A DNA stretch of 64,000 nt from assembly GCF_001281525.1 (NCBI RefSeq), contig NZ_LGCI01000002.1, positions 332,984 through 396,983 of the forward strand, given 5' to 3'. A program made the translations under genes and the position numbers. The notes beneath the pieces were generated by a model that was given only the letters and a program-made list of their open reading frames with translations, was not told the DNA's origin and did no database searches. This document shows, in pieces, positions 61,931 to 64,000 of this stretch (positions within the stretch are counted from its first letter, which is position 1; every line of letters begins with the position of its first letter). Source of the stretch: Lysinibacillus macroides (lineage in GTDB: Bacteria; Bacillota; Bacilli; Bacillales_A; Planococcaceae).

Positions 61931-62767
61931 TTACTGCAAATACGCCTTCACTTCTGCCAAACTATTAATCGCGAAAATATTTGCAGTAATTGAATTCAAT
62001 GCCTTTGTATTTGCTTGGTTAATTGCCTGCTCTAGTTCCTCTGGCAGCTCACCGAATTTTTGGGTTAACAATATCAGGACTGTGCGAGAGAGGGCTTTTA
62101 TTTCTCCCTGCTGTACACCTTGTTGCAGTCCTTCTTGCAATCCTTGTTGCAGTCCTTCTTCCCAACCTTCATTTTTCCAGATTTCTGCTAATGTCATGGT
62201 GATATCACTTCCTTTTAATTCATAATTTTCAAGGCGTTCAATGATTTTCTCCATATCCTCTTTTTTTAGCTGATCTCCTATCTCCGCAATATAACGCAAC
62301 ATCGTTTCAATATAGCCAACAGCCGATTGTTTATCTTCTAGTTCCCCTAAATAATAAAAGGCATGTAGAATGGATGCAAGTAAGGCACTGCCTTGTTTTT
62401 GGCGGGCATCACGCAGCAGGGTGAGCAAGATGCGGTTGCGAACAGAGCCACGAATGTCCTCATCCTTATATTGCGACACATCATAGAGTAAATACTCGAA
62501 ATTCGGAATATATTTTTGGAGTGCTACGGGTAAGTCCTGATAGCCCTCTAGTAATTCCCCTAAGCTTGTTGGCACTCGCCATTCTCGATTGTCATGACAG
62601 ATGAGCAAGGGTAGGATAACAGGCAGCTTCATGGCATGCTCTTTCACCTGTTTTGCCTCCCAAATAGCCAACATATAGCGAAGCAATTGTAAAGCTGTGC
62701 CTGTATCACGATAACTTTTATGCTCGAATAATAAATATAAATAGCCTTCTCGCTTACAAATATCCAC
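61931..62767 (-). pseudogene. Rpn/PDDEXK-family nuclease (recombination-promoting), 5' end cut by IS insertion
   Basis: About 278 residues remain of a Rpn/transposase-31 type protein. The catalytic core's second half is present (GYLYLLFEHKSYRD, with the E-x-K pair), followed by LLRYMLAIWEAKQ, PVILPLLICHDNREWRVP and a long helical region, with Gln/Glu-rich repeats (EEGLQQGLQEGLQQGVQQGE) typical of these proteins. The first 50-60 residues, including the catalytic Asp, are missing because an IS200/IS605-type element ends at about 62768; an in-frame TAG lies in the IS end. A GTG at 62767 could restart translation but would give a dead enzyme. Confidence 0.8.
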
Positions 62768-62901
62768 TGTGAACTACTCCCACCACTTACCACCCTTGCG
62801 AGTCGCTTGAAGTGGGGGCTTCTCGACTTATCGTTGCTTTTACTAGCCAACGAAAACTGACCGAGCTACCCCTCTTGTTCCAAGAGTTTTGGTGCTTATG
62901 A
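62768..62901 (-). ncRNA. Omega-RNA region and right end of an IS200/IS605-type element
   Basis: Directly 3' of tnpB. On the minus strand it runs from the tnpB stop through GAAGCCCCCACTTCAAGCGA to AAGTGGTGGGAGTAGTTCAC, the typical structured 3' end of these elements: GCCCCCACTT pairs with AAGTGGTGGG. TnpB proteins process an omega RNA from this region, whose guide is the roughly 20 bases just outside the element, here the start of the interrupted Rpn-like gene. The boundary is judged from the sequence type, not from a flanking duplication. Confidence 0.75.
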
Positions 62902-64000
62902 TCACGCTAATAGGCGTATACCTTCATTTTTGATATTGATTGCTGAATTATAGTCACGATCTGCCACATAGCCGCAGGAACAGCGGTAGGTGCGTTCAGA
63001 TAGTTTCATTGGTTTTTCTGCACCACAACAAGAACACTTTTTAGTGGAAGGGAACCACTTATCAATTTTCACAAGTTGTTTCCCTTGTTCCTTTAGCTTA
63101 TACGCGAGGAAAGTAGTGAACATCCCCCAACCGTTGTCGTGAACGCTTTTTCCAAAGCGAAGGGCTTGAGACATTCCTTTCATGTTCAAGTCCTCCATCA
63201 CAACAGCATCAAAATTAGAAGCTAACTCTTTTGACTTATGGTGAAGGAAATTCATGCGTTGGTTTGCTACTTTTTCATGTAACTTAGCCACGACTAGCCG
63301 TTGCTTGTGCCAACGTGCAGAACCTTTCTTGCGTTTCGATAGAATACGTTGTGCTTTAGCTAATTTTTCTGACATGACACGATAATAGCGAGGATAATTG
63401 GCTTTCTCATTCTCACTACTCACGTAAAATTCAGCCATAGCAAAATCCAGCCCAACGACATTTTCTATTTTTTTAGGCTGTATGTCTTTTTTGTATTCTG
63501 TTAGGACAGAAACATAATATTTTCCTGAGTTTGTTCTTGAGATTGTACATGATTTTAGTTTGTAATTCTTAGGAATTTCTCTATGCTGTTTGATTTTCAC
63601 AAGTTTCAGTTTTGGTAACTTGATATGACCATCTTTCCATTCGATGTTTCCATTGACAAAGTTAGTTGTATAGGATTGTTTTGTTTTACGGTTTTTGAAC
63701 TTTGGAAATTCAGCATGTCCTTCAAAAAAGTTCTTATAAGCCGTCTGTAAGTTCATTTGTGCATTCGCTAAAGCGAGTGAATCCACTTCTTTTAGGAATG
63801 GAAATTCACCTTTATACTTTGCAGGAGTCGGAAACTTTTGCTTTTTAAGTGCTTCTTTATCATTCTTAAACTTTTCATACGTTTCTTTGCGTTCAGCTAA
63901 CATCTTATTGTAGACAAAGCGAACACAACCAAATGTCTTAGCTAATAAGACGGATTGTTCTTTGTTTGGCAACAAACGAAATTTGAAAGCTTTGTTTTGT
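62902..64000 (-). CDS. tnpB: TnpB RNA-guided endonuclease of an IS200/IS605-type element (5' end beyond window)
   Basis: At least 366 residues; the frame stays open to the window edge, where NKAFKFRLLPNKEQ marks the usual N-terminus within a few residues of the start. RuvC catalytic Asp in VVGLDFAMAEFY, Glu in VVMEDLNMKGM, and Asp in VADRDYNSAINI are all present, as is the zinc ribbon (CSCCGAEK...YRCSCGY). TnpB cuts DNA matching its omega-RNA guide next to a TAM, which helps the element persist. No tnpA is visible; it might lie beyond the window, or the element may be non-autonomous. It interrupts the Rpn-like nuclease gene. Confidence 0.92.
   Translation of the reverse strand, partial: QNKAFKFRLLPNKEQSVLLAKTFGCVRFVYNKMLAERKETYEKFKNDKEALKKQKFPTPAKYKGEFPFLKEVDSLALANAQMNLQTAYKNFFEGHAEFPKFKNRKTKQSYTTNFVNGNIEWKDGHIKLPKLKLVKIKQHREIPKNYKLKSCTISRTNSGKYYVSVLTEYKKDIQPKKIENVVGLDFAMAEFYVSSENEKANYPRYYRVMSEKLAKAQRILSKRKKGSARWHKQRLVVAKLHEKVANQRMNFLHHKSKELASNFDAVVMEDLNMKGMSQALRFGKSVHDNGWGMFTTFLAYKLKEQGKQLVKIDKWFPSTKKCSCCGAEKPMKLSERTYRCSCGYVADRDYNSAINIKNEGIRLLA

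Noticed and set aside
62644..62850. Minus-strand frame across the IS/nuclease junction
   Set aside because: It is a shadow of the Rpn-like gene running into the omega-RNA region, with no family match.

Overview
The window looks like a chromosomal segment of a low-GC, Gram-positive, endospore-type Bacillales, most likely Lysinibacillus or a close relative. This is inferred from the AT-rich sequence, strong AAGGAGG-type ribosome binding sites with frequent TTG/GTG starts, SLH-anchored surface proteins, and Bacillus-like genes (TcyP, Xpt/PbuX with a guanine riboswitch, YpsA/DUF1273, NDH-2 with DUF1641, MocR, PucR). No rRNA or tRNA gene and no CRISPR array was seen.

Layout. 1-2814: ketone-body/acetoacetate operon on the minus strand (thiolase cut by the window edge, CoA-transferase B and A, a carboxymuconolactone-decarboxylase-like protein) with a terminator-like hairpin in its leader. 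3018-7442: two alpha/beta hydrolases, then a LytTR regulator fused to a degenerate ABC ATPase, next to an ABC-2 exporter. 7443-11816: mobile island holding a GNAT remnant, an IS256-family element (amber-interrupted transposase, clean 8-bp target duplication), a secreted four-Cys protein plus a 58-aa membrane protein (bacteriocin/immunity-like), and an IS3-family element. A near-identical 21-bp terminator sequence lies at both edges. 11807-22884: housekeeping and resistance genes (ATP-grasp, GNAT, MocR, aminoglycoside adenylyltransferase, EcsC, quinone oxidoreductase, soluble MCP, NDH-2/DUF1641) mixed with decayed MFS and Crp/Fnr genes.

22258-35483: two TetR-controlled efflux systems (MMPL; DHA2 MFS), LapA-like protein, YpsA, cystine symporter TcyP, an overlapping EAL and CBS-GGDEF pair, PucR regulator and an EamA transporter. 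35593-37967: polar amino-acid ABC importer, followed by a decayed aminotransferase. 39056-45330: YitT-like, DUF2252, DUF2179-type membrane protein, small membrane proteins, and the pbuX-xpt purine-salvage operon under a guanine riboswitch. 45635-48883: response regulator-histidine kinase-PepSY-PepSY operon.

49008-60127: the most distinctive block. Two large paralogous surface proteins (BspA-type leucine-rich repeats, InlB/Listeria-Bacteroides repeats, Pro-rich linker, three SLH domains) lie directly downstream of two tandem MalT/LuxR-type STAND regulators, all on one strand. Both surface genes carry the same 22-bp element about 70-75 bp before their starts, so a dedicated surface-protein regulon is a reasonable hypothesis. 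60264-64000: MntH with an MntR-like box, a decayed fragment, and an Rpn-like nuclease gene cut at its 5' end by an IS200/IS605-type element with an intact-looking TnpB (running off the window) and a recognisable omega-RNA/right end.
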